DNA from: JACDCY01 sp964350145 | GTDB lineage: Bacteria; Gemmatimonadota; Gemmatimonadetes; Gemmatimonadales; Gemmatimonadaceae | Assembly: GCA_964350145.1 (NCBI GenBank) | Contig: CAYGJL010000044.1 | Location: 1 to 23,891, forward strand | Reading direction: 5' to 3' | Length of the DNA: 23,891 nucleotides | In this document: piece by piece, positions 14,354 through 22,197 of the stretch | How positions within the stretch are numbered: the first letter of the stretch is position 1 | Layout: every line of letters starts with the position of its first letter | Made by a program: the position numbers and the translations under genes | Notes under the pieces: generated by a model | The model's input: the letters and a program-made list of their open reading frames with translations, nothing else | Databases searched by the model: none | Told to the model about the DNA's origin: nothing

Positions 14354-16801
14354 ATGATCGCCCGCCATTCCGCCTTCCGCAGCAGTCTTTCGGCGTCCGC
14401 CCTTCTTTTCCTGCTTCTGCTCAGCGGAGTCGCGTCCGCGCAGGCGCAATCTGGTGTGGTCCGCGGCCGCGTCATTCTCACGGGAACCGGCGCTCCCGTC
14501 AGTGGCGGGATCGTGTCGGTAGTCGGCACCTCGCGCGCGACGCGAACGAATGACGACGGGTCGTTCCAGTTCCTCGGACTGGCGCCGGGGAACTATGAGA
14601 TCGAAGGCAAGCGTATCGGCACCACGGTGGCGCGCGCCGTCGTGACGGTCTACGAGGGAGAGACGGCCGACGTCACGTTGCGTGTGGCCGAAGCGCCGGT
14701 CGAGATCGTCGGAGTGGAGGTCGTGGGCTCGCGCTCCGACGCGCTCACGCGCCTTCCCGGATCCGCGTCGGTCATTCCCGCCCAGGAGTTGCACGCGATG
14801 CAGCCGCTGTCGGCGAACGAAGCGCTCCGCACTCTTCCCGGCGTGCACGTGCAGGACGAGGAAGGCGTCGGCCTCCGCGCCAACGTCGGCATCCGCGGAC
14901 TCGATCCCGACCGCAGTCGTACGCTGCTTGTGCTCGAGGACGGCGTGCCGGTAGCGCTCGCGCCGTACGGTGAGCCCGAGATGTACTACTCGCCGCCGAT
15001 CGACCGCATGAATCGCGTCGAGCTGGTAAAGGGAAGCGGCTCGATCCTGTTCGGCCCGCAGACGATCGGCGGCGTGCTGAACTACGTGACCGCCGACGCG
15101 CCCTCCGTCGCCACTGGAAGCGTCACGTTACGCGGGGGCGAAGGGCACTCGCGACTGATTCAAGCGAGCTACGGCGGGAGCTGGAGCGGCGTCCGCGGCA
15201 ACATCGGCGCGTTCGACAAGCGCGCCAGCGATCTCGCTGGGCTCTGGTTCAACGTGAGCGATGTCACCGCGAAGGTCGGCGCGCGCATCGCGGCGGGCGA
15301 GGTCGGACTGAAGGCCACGTATTACGACGAGCAGTCCAACTCCACCTACGTCGGCCTGACGCAGGCGATGTACGACGCTTCGCCCTACACCCATCCCGCG
15401 CCGAACGATCTGTTGAGCATCCGGCGGTACGCCGTGACGGCGTCGCACGAGACCGGCTTCCTCGGAAACAGCAGCGTGCGCACGAGCGCGTACGCCTATC
15501 AGACCACGCGCAACTGGCGCCGGCAGGACTACGGCTACACGCCCGATGGGACGCAGCATGTGTTCCGCAACAGCACGGGCAACCGCAACCGCAGCTTCGA
15601 CGTGGCCGGCATCGAGCCCCGCTTCCGCACTGTGTGGGCGCGCGGCGGCCGGCCGGTCGAGCTGGACTTCGGCGCCCGCCTGCACTACGAGCGCGCGCGC
15701 GACCAGCACGTCAACGGAGCGACCGCGACGGCATCCACGGGAGAAGTGCGTGACGACGAGATCCGTGTCGGCAAGGCCGTGTCGGCCTTCGTGCAGAGCC
15801 GATTCTTCATCACTCCCGAGCTGCACGTGACGCCGGGCCTCCGTCTTGAGCGGTTTACCTATGACCGCAACATTCTGCGCGCGCGCGTTCGCCGGACGAC
15901 GGGCAGCGGCACCACGCGGGCCGTCGAGGATGTGAACATCGAGGGAGGCGACGCGGTCGCGGAAGTCATTCCCGGAATCGGCAGCGCTTGGACTCCTTCA
16001 CCGCTCTTCACATTGTTCGCCGGCGTGCACCGTGGCTTCGCCCCGCCGCGCGTGAAGGACGGGCTGGTGTATCCCGATCCGACCCTCGCCGCGGACGCCC
16101 AGATCCCGCAGCTTCAGACGCTCAGCCTCGACGCCGAGCGCAGCCTCAACTACGAGCTGGGCACGCGGCTGACGCCGCGGCCGTATCTCTCTCTCGAAGC
16201 GACGGTGTTCTTTCTCGACTTCACCAACCAGATCATCGAACCGTCGCTGTCCGCGGGCAGCGCGGCTGATGTCGCGCTCGCGAATCAGGGCGCCACGCGG
16301 CACCGCGGGGTGGAAGCCGCGCTGTCGCTCGACATCGCCAAGGCGATGGGGCAGCCGTTCGGCCTGATCGCGCGCGTCGCGGCGACGCGCACGGCGGCGG
16401 AATTCTCGAAGGATCGCTTGCTCCGGTCCGCGTCGGGCGACACGGTGAACGTGCGCGGGAATCGCCTGCCGTACGCGCCCGAGGTGACCGCGAGCGCTTC
16501 GCTCACGCTGAATCACCCGGCGGGACTGCTCCTGCGCCTGGACGGGCTGCACGTGGGCGAACAGTTTGCCGACAACTTCGAGACCCGCGCGGGCTCGGCG
16601 AACGGCCGGACGGGATTGGTTCCCGCGCACCGCGTGTTCGATCTCGCGGCGAGCTACAGGCTCCCGCTGGTCATGGACCTGGCCATCACCGCTTCCGTCA
16701 AGAACCTCGCGGGCAAGAAGTACATCGGCTCGCGCCGCCCGGAAGGGATCAAGCCCGGATTGCCCCGCACGGTGTCCGCCGGGCTCGAATGGCGGATGTA
16801 A
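14354..16801 (+). CDS. TonB-dependent outer-membrane receptor, FecA-like
   Basis: 815 residues. Signal peptide to about residue 31 (ALLFLLLLSGVASAQA); a carboxypeptidase-regulatory-like domain at about 34-110 (VVRGRVILTGTGAPVSGG ... DDGSFQFLGLAPGNYEIEG); a plug at about 120-245 with LSANEALRTLPGVHVQDEE, VGIRGLDPDRSRTLLVLEDG, MNRVELVKGSGSILFG and IGGVLNYVT; then a beta-barrel. The YGEPEMYYSPPIDRM stretch in the plug is characteristic of FecA-type ferric-citrate receptors, so an iron chelate is the likeliest ligand. There is no STN domain and no adjacent sigma/FecR pair, so unlike the receptor at 2250 it is not built for surface signalling. The protein ends EWRM rather than in an aromatic residue. 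No Shine-Dalgarno is seen before the ATG. It converges with the glycosyltransferase operon, 9 nt away. Confidence 0.92.
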   Translation: MIARHSAFRSSLSASALLFLLLLSGVASAQAQSGVVRGRVILTGTGAPVSGGIVSVVGTSRATRTNDDGSFQFLGLAPGNYEIEGKRIGTTVARAVVTVYEGETADVTLRVAEAPVEIVGVEVVGSRSDALTRLPGSASVIPAQELHAMQPLSANEALRTLPGVHVQDEEGVGLRANVGIRGLDPDRSRTLLVLEDGVPVALAPYGEPEMYYSPPIDRMNRVELVKGSGSILFGPQTIGGVLNYVTADAPSVATGSVTLRGGEGHSRLIQASYGGSWSGVRGNIGAFDKRASDLAGLWFNVSDVTAKVGARIAAGEVGLKATYYDEQSNSTYVGLTQAMYDASPYTHPAPNDLLSIRRYAVTASHETGFLGNSSVRTSAYAYQTTRNWRRQDYGYTPDGTQHVFRNSTGNRNRSFDVAGIEPRFRTVWARGGRPVELDFGARLHYERARDQHVNGATATASTGEVRDDEIRVGKAVSAFVQSRFFITPELHVTPGLRLERFTYDRNILRARVRRTTGSGTTRAVEDVNIEGGDAVAEVIPGIGSAWTPSPLFTLFAGVHRGFAPPRVKDGLVYPDPTLAADAQIPQLQTLSLDAERSLNYELGTRLTPRPYLSLEATVFFLDFTNQIIEPSLSAGSAADVALANQGATRHRGVEAALSLDIAKAMGQPFGLIARVAATRTAAEFSKDRLLRSASGDTVNVRGNRLPYAPEVTASASLTLNHPAGLLLRLDGLHVGEQFADNFETRAGSANGRTGLVPAHRVFDLAASYRLPLVMDLAITASVKNLAGKKYIGSRRPEGIKPGLPRTVSAGLEWRM

Positions 16802-16810
16802 TTGTGGTGG

Positions 16811-17968
16811 CTATCTAGGCGGAGCGAGCGCGATCTCGCTGTAATCGCGCACCAGGTCGTCGAACACCGACGGCCAGGATCGCTTGCGTGCGGCCCGCAA
16901 CGCGGCGGCGGCCATGTGTGACCGACCCGCGGGATCGGTAGCCAGCCGGTAAATCTCCGCCGCGAGCGCGGCGTCGTCGCCGGGCCGGACGAACGCGCCT
17001 GCTTCCTCACCCACGACTTCGCGCGTGGGGCCGGCGTCGGCCGCGACCACCGGCAGTCCCGATGCCATCGCTTCCAGCAGCACCTGCCCGAATGTGTCCG
17101 TGGTTGACGGGAACACGAACAGGTCAGCCGACGCGTACGCCTCGCTCAGCGCGTCGCCGGAGAGTCGTCTGGTGAAGACGGCGTCTGCCGGCGATTGCGA
17201 CCGCAGGCGCTCCTCGTACGGCCCTTCGCCCACGACCACGAAGCGGATGGACTTCTCTCCTTCCAGCCGCCGCATCGCGGCCGCGGCGACAGCGAGTCCC
17301 TTCTCGGCGGCGATGCGGCCGATGTACGCCACGACGACCGTGTCGGGTCCCGCTCCGAAACGCGCCCGCATCTCCGCGCTGCGCTTGCCCGGACTGAAGC
17401 GCGACATGTCCACTCCGCGCCCCCAGATCCTGGTGTTGCGGAATCCCCTCTCGTCCAGCTCCTCGCGGATCGCGTTCGACGGGCAATAGGTGCGCAGCCC
17501 GCTGTTGTGAAACCAGCGGAGAAACGACCAGCCCGGAGCGCTGAGTTTACCGAGCTTGTAGAAGGCGGCGTACTGGCTGAAGCTGGTGTGATACGACGTC
17601 ACCATCGGCACGCCCAGCGAGCGCGCAGCGCGGCGGGCCGCGAGCCCCACGCCGAACGGCGTCGCGACGTGCACCAGGGTGGGACGCCAGGCCAACAGCT
17701 CACGCGCGACGCGCTCCGCCGGCGGCAGCGCGATCCGGAGCTGCGGATACGCCCAGAACGGTATGCTCGGCCACCGTCGGACCGTCGACTCGGTTTCGGG
17801 CGCGCGCGGGTCGGACGTCGTCACTACGCGCACCTCGCCGCCGCGGTCGCGCACGGCATGCGCCAAGCGCCCCAGCGCGGCGGCAACGCCGTTCATGTGC
17901 GGCGGATACGTGTCCGTAAAGATCGCGAGCCGCATCCCTTCGGCGGACACCGCTGGCGGCGCCGTCAT
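16811..17968 (-). CDS. Glycosyltransferase family 4, second gene of a PAP2-GT-GT operon
   Basis: 385 residues, GT-B fold. The N-terminal domain (MRLAIFTDTYPPHMNGVAAALGRLA) is the acceptor-side opening typical of MgtA/PimB-like enzymes; VHVATPFGVGLAARRAARSLGVPMVTSYHTSF follows. The donor-binding C-domain has VVAYIGRIAAEKG, VVVGEGPYEERL and the EX7E motif in FPSTTDTFGQVLLEAMASGLPVVA. Best guess is a retaining mannosyl- or glucosyltransferase acting on a lipid acceptor; the donor cannot be read from sequence. The open frame continues 5' to 18424, but that part is antisense-like shadow of the upstream gene. The ATG at 17968 overlaps the upstream TGA (ATGA) and is preferred. Confidence 0.92.
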   Translation of the reverse strand: MTAPPAVSAEGMRLAIFTDTYPPHMNGVAAALGRLAHAVRDRGGEVRVVTTSDPRAPETESTVRRWPSIPFWAYPQLRIALPPAERVARELLAWRPTLVHVATPFGVGLAARRAARSLGVPMVTSYHTSFSQYAAFYKLGKLSAPGWSFLRWFHNSGLRTYCPSNAIREELDERGFRNTRIWGRGVDMSRFSPGKRSAEMRARFGAGPDTVVVAYIGRIAAEKGLAVAAAAMRRLEGEKSIRFVVVGEGPYEERLRSQSPADAVFTRRLSGDALSEAYASADLFVFPSTTDTFGQVLLEAMASGLPVVAADAGPTREVVGEEAGAFVRPGDDAALAAEIYRLATDPAGRSHMAAAALRAARKRSWPSVFDDLVRDYSEIALAPPR

Positions 17969-19248
17969 TTCGCGATCTCCGCGTACATCTTGAACAACCG
18001 GTCGAACGTTCCCGACCAGCTGTGCTCTTTCTCCGCGTGCGCCCGGCCCTTGGCGCCGAGCGCGGGCAGGTCCTGTCGCAGCATCGCCGCGATTTCTTCC
18101 GCGAGACTTGGCGCGCTGCCGGTGACGAACAGGCGGCCGGCGCCGGACCGCTGCACATGCTCGGCGACTGCGCCACGATCGCACGACAACACGGGGATGC
18201 CGGTAGCGAGCGCCTCGACCGCGGCAAGCCCGAAGGTCTCGACGGGCCCGGGCGCGATGTAGCAATCCAGCGCGCCCACGAGATCGGCGAGCGCATCTCG
18301 GTTCTTTTCGAACGGAAGCCAGACAATTCGCTTCGATTTCGCGCGGGCTTGCAGCTCCGGCTTGAGCGGCCCGTCGCCGATCATCAGCAGAGTTGCGTCC
18401 GTGTGGCGCTCTACGACGCTCCACGCGTCCACCAAAACGTGCAGATCCTTCTCCCGCGCGAACCGGCCGACGTACGCCGTGAGCGGGCCGTTGGGGAGCG
18501 AGTGCTTGCGCCGCGTCTCAGCCGCGTACGCTTTCCTGCGCGGATGAAAGCGGTCGAGGTCCACGCCCATCGGGACGCGCACCGTGTTCTCCACGCCGAC
18601 GCGCCGCAGCTCGGACGCGGAAAAATCGGACGCGACCAGCGTCGTGACGAACAGCTTGTCGAGCGCCCGCAGGTAGCCGTACGCCATCGCTCTCGCCGCC
18701 GTCCACGCGATGCCGGTCTTGTGGTGCGGTGCGATGATGTTCGGGAAGTCGCTGTGGAAGAAGCACACGACCGGGATGCCCGTGCCTCTGGCCGCGCGAT
18801 TGACGATCCACGGAACGATTCCCGTGCTGCCCACTTCGATGACGTCGGGACGCTCGTGCGCGAAGATGCGCGTGTTGGCGCGGAGTCCGGCCATGAACCT
18901 GTACGGGTGCTGCGTGGGGACCGGCTGGCCGCGGAGGCGGTAGCAGCGCACGCCGGTGGCTTCGGTGACGGAGTCGGCGGGGCCGGGGACCACCAGCACG
19001 TGCCGCAGCGTTGGCGATGCTTCGACGTACTTCGCCTTCTCGAGGAGGTACGTCCGGATTCCGCCGGTAGTCTCGCCGAAGAACTCGGTGATGTCGAGCA
19101 CGCCCATCCGTGCGCCCGGCCTGAGCCTCGCGGGCAGCGCGGCAGTACGGAGATCCATCGCCGGCGACGGCGTCGCCGGAAAGAGAGTCTGCTCGAGCGT
19201 CGGTTCGGTTCGCGGGTCGTGCGCGGCCGGCTGCGTGGTGCCGGCCAT
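17965..19248 (-). CDS. Glycosyltransferase family 4, first GT of the PAP2-GT-GT operon
   Basis: 427 residues. After a ~45-residue polar N-terminal extension comes MGVLDITEFFGETTGGIRTYLLEK, a GT4 N-domain start with the glycine-rich acceptor loop. VIEVGSTGIVPWIV, CFFHSDFPNIIAPHH and VPMGVDLDRFHP mark the interdomain region. The C-domain has TAYVGRFAREKDLHVLVDAW, MIGDGPLKPEL and the EX7E motif PGPVETFGLAAVEALATGIPVLS. It differs enough from its neighbour to suggest a different sugar or acceptor, fitting two successive additions. ATG overlaps the PAP2 stop (ATGA) and its own stop overlaps the next ATG. The N-terminal extension may be dispensable; an internal start at the MGVLD methionine is the alternative. 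Confidence 0.92.
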   Translation of the reverse strand: MAGTTQPAAHDPRTEPTLEQTLFPATPSPAMDLRTAALPARLRPGARMGVLDITEFFGETTGGIRTYLLEKAKYVEASPTLRHVLVVPGPADSVTEATGVRCYRLRGQPVPTQHPYRFMAGLRANTRIFAHERPDVIEVGSTGIVPWIVNRAARGTGIPVVCFFHSDFPNIIAPHHKTGIAWTAARAMAYGYLRALDKLFVTTLVASDFSASELRRVGVENTVRVPMGVDLDRFHPRRKAYAAETRRKHSLPNGPLTAYVGRFAREKDLHVLVDAWSVVERHTDATLLMIGDGPLKPELQARAKSKRIVWLPFEKNRDALADLVGALDCYIAPGPVETFGLAAVEALATGIPVLSCDRGAVAEHVQRSGAGRLFVTGSAPSLAEEIAAMLRQDLPALGAKGRAHAEKEHSWSGTFDRLFKMYAEIAK

Positions 19249-19778
19249 CAGATGGCGATTACTAACGCTCCGGTGAGGATCGCGATCGTCTGACCGATAA
19301 CCACGTCACCCGGGTAGTGCACACCGAGGAAGACGCGGGACGCGCCCACCGTCATGGCAAGTGCGAGCAGCGGCGCCGCCCATGTCGGGAACGTCATCGC
19401 GTACACGACGGCGACGGACATGGCGGCGGTGGCGTGGCCCGACGGACAGGAGAACCGGTCCGGCTCGTCTATGAACGTCGAGCATCCTATGCCAGTGGAC
19501 GGTCGCGGCCGGCTGAGCTTGCGCTTCATGACCTGCACGACGAAGTGCGAGATGCCCAACGTGAGGAGCGCGTTCCACGCGGCGAGCTGGAGGACGTCCT
19601 GTCCGAACGCGAGCGGCACCAGCGCGGCCGTGACCGTGACCTGAACTCCGCCCACGTGCGTGATGCTGCGCCAGAAGCGCTGCACCGCGTGGGTGGCGGC
19701 GGGGCCGATCGCCCAGCGTGTGAAGAGGGCGCGATCGCGGCGGTCGAGCTCGTTCAGGAGGGAGGTCGAAGTTTCCAC
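19248..19778 (-). CDS. PAP2-family membrane phosphatase
   Basis: 176 residues from a GTG at 19778, with four to five hydrophobic segments. The three-part phosphatase signature is complete: KRKLSRPRP, CPSGHATAA with the catalytic-site His, and SRVFLGVHYPGDVVIG. Such enzymes dephosphorylate phosphatidic acid, undecaprenyl pyrophosphate or similar lipid phosphates at the membrane. A longer frame begins at a TTG at 19868. The GTG is preferred because a well-spaced promoter (TCGCCA-17 nt-TATTAT) ends 6 nt before it and would make a leaderless mRNA. As first gene of an operon with two GT4 enzymes, it may supply diacylglycerol or recycle the lipid carrier for glycosylation. Confidence 0.9.
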   Translation of the reverse strand: METSTSLLNELDRRDRALFTRWAIGPAATHAVQRFWRSITHVGGVQVTVTAALVPLAFGQDVLQLAAWNALLTLGISHFVVQVMKRKLSRPRPSTGIGCSTFIDEPDRFSCPSGHATAAMSVAVVYAMTFPTWAAPLLALAMTVGASRVFLGVHYPGDVVIGQTIAILTGALVIAI

Positions 19779-19784
19779 TTGTTC

Positions 19785-19813
19785 ATAATACGGTCGAAAG
19801 TCTGGTTTGGCGA
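19785..19813 (-). promoter_or_regulatory. Predicted leaderless promoter of the PAP2-GT-GT operon
   Basis: On the minus strand TCGCCA (19813-19808, four of six matches to TTGACA), a 17-nt spacer and TATTAT (19790-19785, one mismatch to TATAAT). The GTG start follows after 6 nt with no Shine-Dalgarno between, so transcription would begin at or within 1-2 nt of the start codon. Confidence 0.6.
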
Positions 19814-19886
19814 GCGTCGTTACTGTACCGATACGCGGTACGGGATGGGCGCGGAGATAAGGGGCCAATTTCGGTGGCGTTCAGCT

Positions 19887-20077
19887 GCGACTGAGGACTG
19901 AGGACTCAGGACCCTTGCGGCCTCAGGACTAACGGCCATCGCGGATCGGCGATTAATCGAGGACGGAGGATCGCGGAATGCCTCTCTCCTCCGTCCTCAG
20001 TCCTCAATAAATCGTCAATCCGCGATTGTAGTTGGTCCTGAGGCCGCAAGGGTCCTCAGTCCTCAGTCCGCAGTCGC
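19887..20077 (+). repeat. Palindromic intergenic repeat element, copy 2
   Basis: About 191 nt, homologous and co-oriented with the element at 10395-10597. The ends are near-perfect inverted repeats: GCGACTGAGGACTGAGGAC at the left and the complement of GCGACTGCGGACTGAGGAC at the right. CCTTGCGGCCTCAGGAC is present in both arms. Compared with copy 1 the left end has one extra 7-nt unit (TCAGGAC), the right-hand AGT array is shorter and the central stem differs at several paired positions. No ORF. It lies between divergent transcription units. Confidence 0.85.
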
Positions 20078-20121
20078 AAGACAACATGACGAAACCGCCC
20101 CCCCACGAACGCGGATCCGAC

Positions 20122-20152
20122 CTGACCTGCCGGATTTCGGCCGGGTTATATT
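20122..20152 (+). promoter_or_regulatory. Predicted tRNA-Lys promoter
   Basis: TATATT at 20147-20152 (one mismatch to TATAAT) with a weaker upstream CTGACC at 20122-20127, 19 nt apart. The tRNA 5' end is 11 nt downstream of the -10, giving a short 5' leader. Confidence 0.45.
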
Positions 20153-20163
20153 GGCAGAGCGCA

Positions 20164-20236
<73 letters not shown>

Positions 20237-20257
20237 TTCCTTTCTCGGCCGCAAACC

Positions 20258-20692
20258 ATGGCATCGCCAAGCGAAGCCTCACCTCCGCAGGAAATAGCGT
20301 CGATCAGTGCGGTGGTCGCGATGATCCGCGTCGAGACTATCGCCCGGTCTGCGGCGTTTTACCGTCTGCTTGGTTTTGAGATCGGGAACTACGTGCTGCG
20401 TGTTGGCCCGATGCACTGGGCATGGTTGTACTCAGTGAAGGCGGACGACTGGAAGCGCGGGCCGAATCTGATGCTGACGCGGTGCTCGCGGGCCATCGAT
20501 CCTGCTGCACAGGAGGTTCTATTCTACCTCTACGCGAAAGATTTGAAGTCGGTGCGGGACGTGTTGCTCGCTAACGGAGTCGCGGCCGGCGATATCTGCT
20601 ACCCAGAATATCTACCGGATGGAGAGTTCAAAGTCTCCGATCCCGACGGCTACACGCTGATGATCGCGCAGGGCGGAGCCGATACGCCTTAG
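20258..20692 (+). CDS. VOC-superfamily (glyoxalase/bleomycin-resistance/dioxygenase fold) protein
   Basis: 144 residues, one two-module VOC unit. ISAVVAMIRVETIARSAAFYRLLGFEIGNY is the opening beta-alpha module with the usual ARSAAFYRLLGF helix; FYLYAKDLKSVRDVLLANGV and EFKVSDPDGYTLMIAQG close the second module, the last being the standard DPDG-nnn end. Metal ligands and substrate cannot be assigned with confidence. It begins 22 nt after tRNA-Lys with no clear Shine-Dalgarno, so it may be co-transcribed with the tRNA or start at the internal MIRVE methionine. Followed after 15 nt by the MFS gene. Confidence 0.85.
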   Translation: MASPSEASPPQEIASISAVVAMIRVETIARSAAFYRLLGFEIGNYVLRVGPMHWAWLYSVKADDWKRGPNLMLTRCSRAIDPAAQEVLFYLYAKDLKSVRDVLLANGVAAGDICYPEYLPDGEFKVSDPDGYTLMIAQGGADTP

Positions 20693-20707
20693 GCGCTATT
20701 TTGACCC

Positions 20708-21934
20708 ATGCAAGTAGCGGCCGACTCCGGAAAGTGGCGGGCACTGGCGCTGCTCGGAAGTGCCGAGCTGCTCGGCATGTCGCTCTGGTTCTCCGCGAGC
20801 GCCGTCTCCCCACAGCTCGCCACGGTCTGGGGGCTCTCACCGTCCGAGGCCGGCTGGCTCACAACGGTCGTGCAGCTCGGCTTCGTGGCCGGGACAGCGG
20901 TATCGGCGACGCTCAATCTCGCCGACATAGTTCGCTCGCAAACTCTGTTCGCGCTGTCGGCGCTGGCCGGCGCTGCCGCGAACGCCGCGGTGCTAGCCGC
21001 CGACGGGTACGAGGGCGCGCTGGCGCTGCGGTTCCTGACCGGCTTCTGCCTCGCGGGCGTGTATCCGCCGGCGATGAAGATGATCGCCACGTGGTTCACG
21101 ACGCAGCGGGGGCTTGCGATCGGAACCATCGTCGGAGCGCTCACGATCGGGAAAGCGACGCCGTATCTGGTGAACGCGATTCCCGAGACGGGCCCGGCGC
21201 CGGTCGTGCTCACCGCGTCGGCGGGCGCGATCATCGCCGCGCTGATGGTATGGATCGGATTTCGTGACGGGCCGTACGCGTTCGCATCGGGGCCGTTTTC
21301 CTGGGGGCTGGTGGGCTCGGTCGCGCGCGTGCGAGCGTGGCGGCTTGCGACAGCCAGCTACCTCGGCCACATGTTCGAGCTATACGCGGTGTGGACGTGG
21401 ATCCCGGCGTTCCTCGCGGCGAGTGTGCTGGCGCGCGATCCGGATTCGACCGCGCCGGTCACGCTGCTGTCGTTCCTCGCCATCGCGATCGGCGGAGCGG
21501 GCTGCGTGTGGGGCGGATTGTTCGCCGACAAGGAAGGGAGAGAAAAGCTGGTGACCATCTCGCTCTTCGCCAGCGGAGCGTGCTGCCTCCTGAGTGCGCT
21601 GCTGTTCGGCACATCGCTCTGGCTGCTGGCGCCGTTCGCCATGGCATGGGGATTCTTCGTGATCGCGGACAGCGCGCAGTTCAGCACGCTCGTCACCGAG
21701 TCGGTGCCGCGGCACGCGGTGGGGACGGCGCTCACGATGCAGACTTCGCTCGGATTCCTGCTGACGATGCTGCCGATGCAGCTGGTTCCGGAGCTCGCCG
21801 CGCGGGTGGGGTGGCGGTGGTCGCTCGTTTTTCTCGCACTCGGCCCGGTCGCGGGGATCGTCGCGATTAAACGGCTCGCGCGCGTCCGTTTTCGCGTCGG
21901 GAATGCTGACGGGGAATCCAAGTTCGGAGTGTGA
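20708..21934 (+). CDS. Major facilitator superfamily transporter
   Basis: 408 residues with about 12 hydrophobic segments, normal for MFS. LGSAELLGMSLWFSASAV is TM1; GWLTTVVQLGFVAGTAVSA TM2; LRFLTGFCLAGVYPPAMKMI, close to the MFS TM4 motif, follows; the second half repeats with VWGGLFADKEGREKL, which matches the loop motif between TM8 and TM9. Substrate unknown. A TATTTT hexamer lies exactly 5 nt before the ATG and there is no Shine-Dalgarno, so a leaderless transcript is possible besides read-through from the VOC gene. The last codons and the TGA lie inside a 100-nt inverted repeat, so the C-terminal ESKFGV is repeat-encoded. Confidence 0.92.
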   Translation: MQVAADSGKWRALALLGSAELLGMSLWFSASAVSPQLATVWGLSPSEAGWLTTVVQLGFVAGTAVSATLNLADIVRSQTLFALSALAGAAANAAVLAADGYEGALALRFLTGFCLAGVYPPAMKMIATWFTTQRGLAIGTIVGALTIGKATPYLVNAIPETGPAPVVLTASAGAIIAALMVWIGFRDGPYAFASGPFSWGLVGSVARVRAWRLATASYLGHMFELYAVWTWIPAFLAASVLARDPDSTAPVTLLSFLAIAIGGAGCVWGGLFADKEGREKLVTISLFASGACCLLSALLFGTSLWLLAPFAMAWGFFVIADSAQFSTLVTESVPRHAVGTALTMQTSLGFLLTMLPMQLVPELAARVGWRWSLVFLALGPVAGIVAIKRLARVRFRVGNADGESKFGV

Positions 21935-22010
21935 CAGTAGGGAGTTTGGCAGTAGGAAGTTACTTCGAACTGCCCTACTCCCGACTGCCACACTCCGAAC
22001 TTGGATCCCC
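21911..22010. repeat. 100-nt inverted repeat over the MFS stop codon
   Basis: The halves 21911-21960 and 21961-22010 are reverse complements at 43 of 50 positions by eye (ATCCAAGTTCGGAGTGTG is fully conserved), with essentially no loop. AGT recurs at 21921, 21928, 21935, 21943, 21951 and 21958, i.e. every 7-8 nt. It lies between the convergent MFS and MetS genes, so the RNA hairpin could end or stabilise both transcripts, though a U-tract is missing. Confidence 0.8.
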
Positions 22011-22044
22011 CAGCCGTCCGTGTGAGATAGGTGACGCGGGGTCC

Positions 22045-22197
22045 TTATCTCGCGGGCGGCTCGGGCGGAACGGCGGGGCCCAGGCCATCGGGATCGTGAT
22101 GCTTCTTGTGCGTCAGCAGCCGATAAAACGCCCACGAGACGAGGCCGAGCACGAACCCCCAGCTCAGGGCCATGAAGATGATCGCTCCCGTTGTCAT
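22045..22197 (-). CDS. metS: MetS-like small subunit of a sodium-dependent amino-acid transporter
   Basis: 50 residues. A single membrane helix (GAIIFMALSWGFVLGLVSWAFYRLL) is followed by a His/Lys-rich and Pro-rich tail. Such short one-helix proteins accompany NSS transporters, as MetS accompanies MetP in Corynebacterium, where both are needed for methionine and alanine uptake. The ATG at 22197 overlaps the TGA of the transporter gene by 4 nt, so it is made by coupled translation. Size, topology and position together make the call; the sequence alone would be too short. Confidence 0.85.
   Translation of the reverse strand: MTTGAIIFMALSWGFVLGLVSWAFYRLLTHKKHHDPDGLGPAVPPEPPAR

Larger units (their letters stand above)
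19779..20163. other. 385-nt intergenic region between the PAP2 operon and tRNA-Lys
   Basis: No credible gene. From left to right it holds the PAP2 promoter (19785-19813), ~70 nt of unremarkable sequence, palindromic element copy 2 (19887-20077) and the tRNA promoter (20122-20152). Confidence 0.7.

Noticed and set aside
19779..19868. Longer PAP2 protein from a TTG at 19868
   Set aside because: The extra 30 residues cover a good -35/-10 promoter and show no conserved or hydrophobic pattern.
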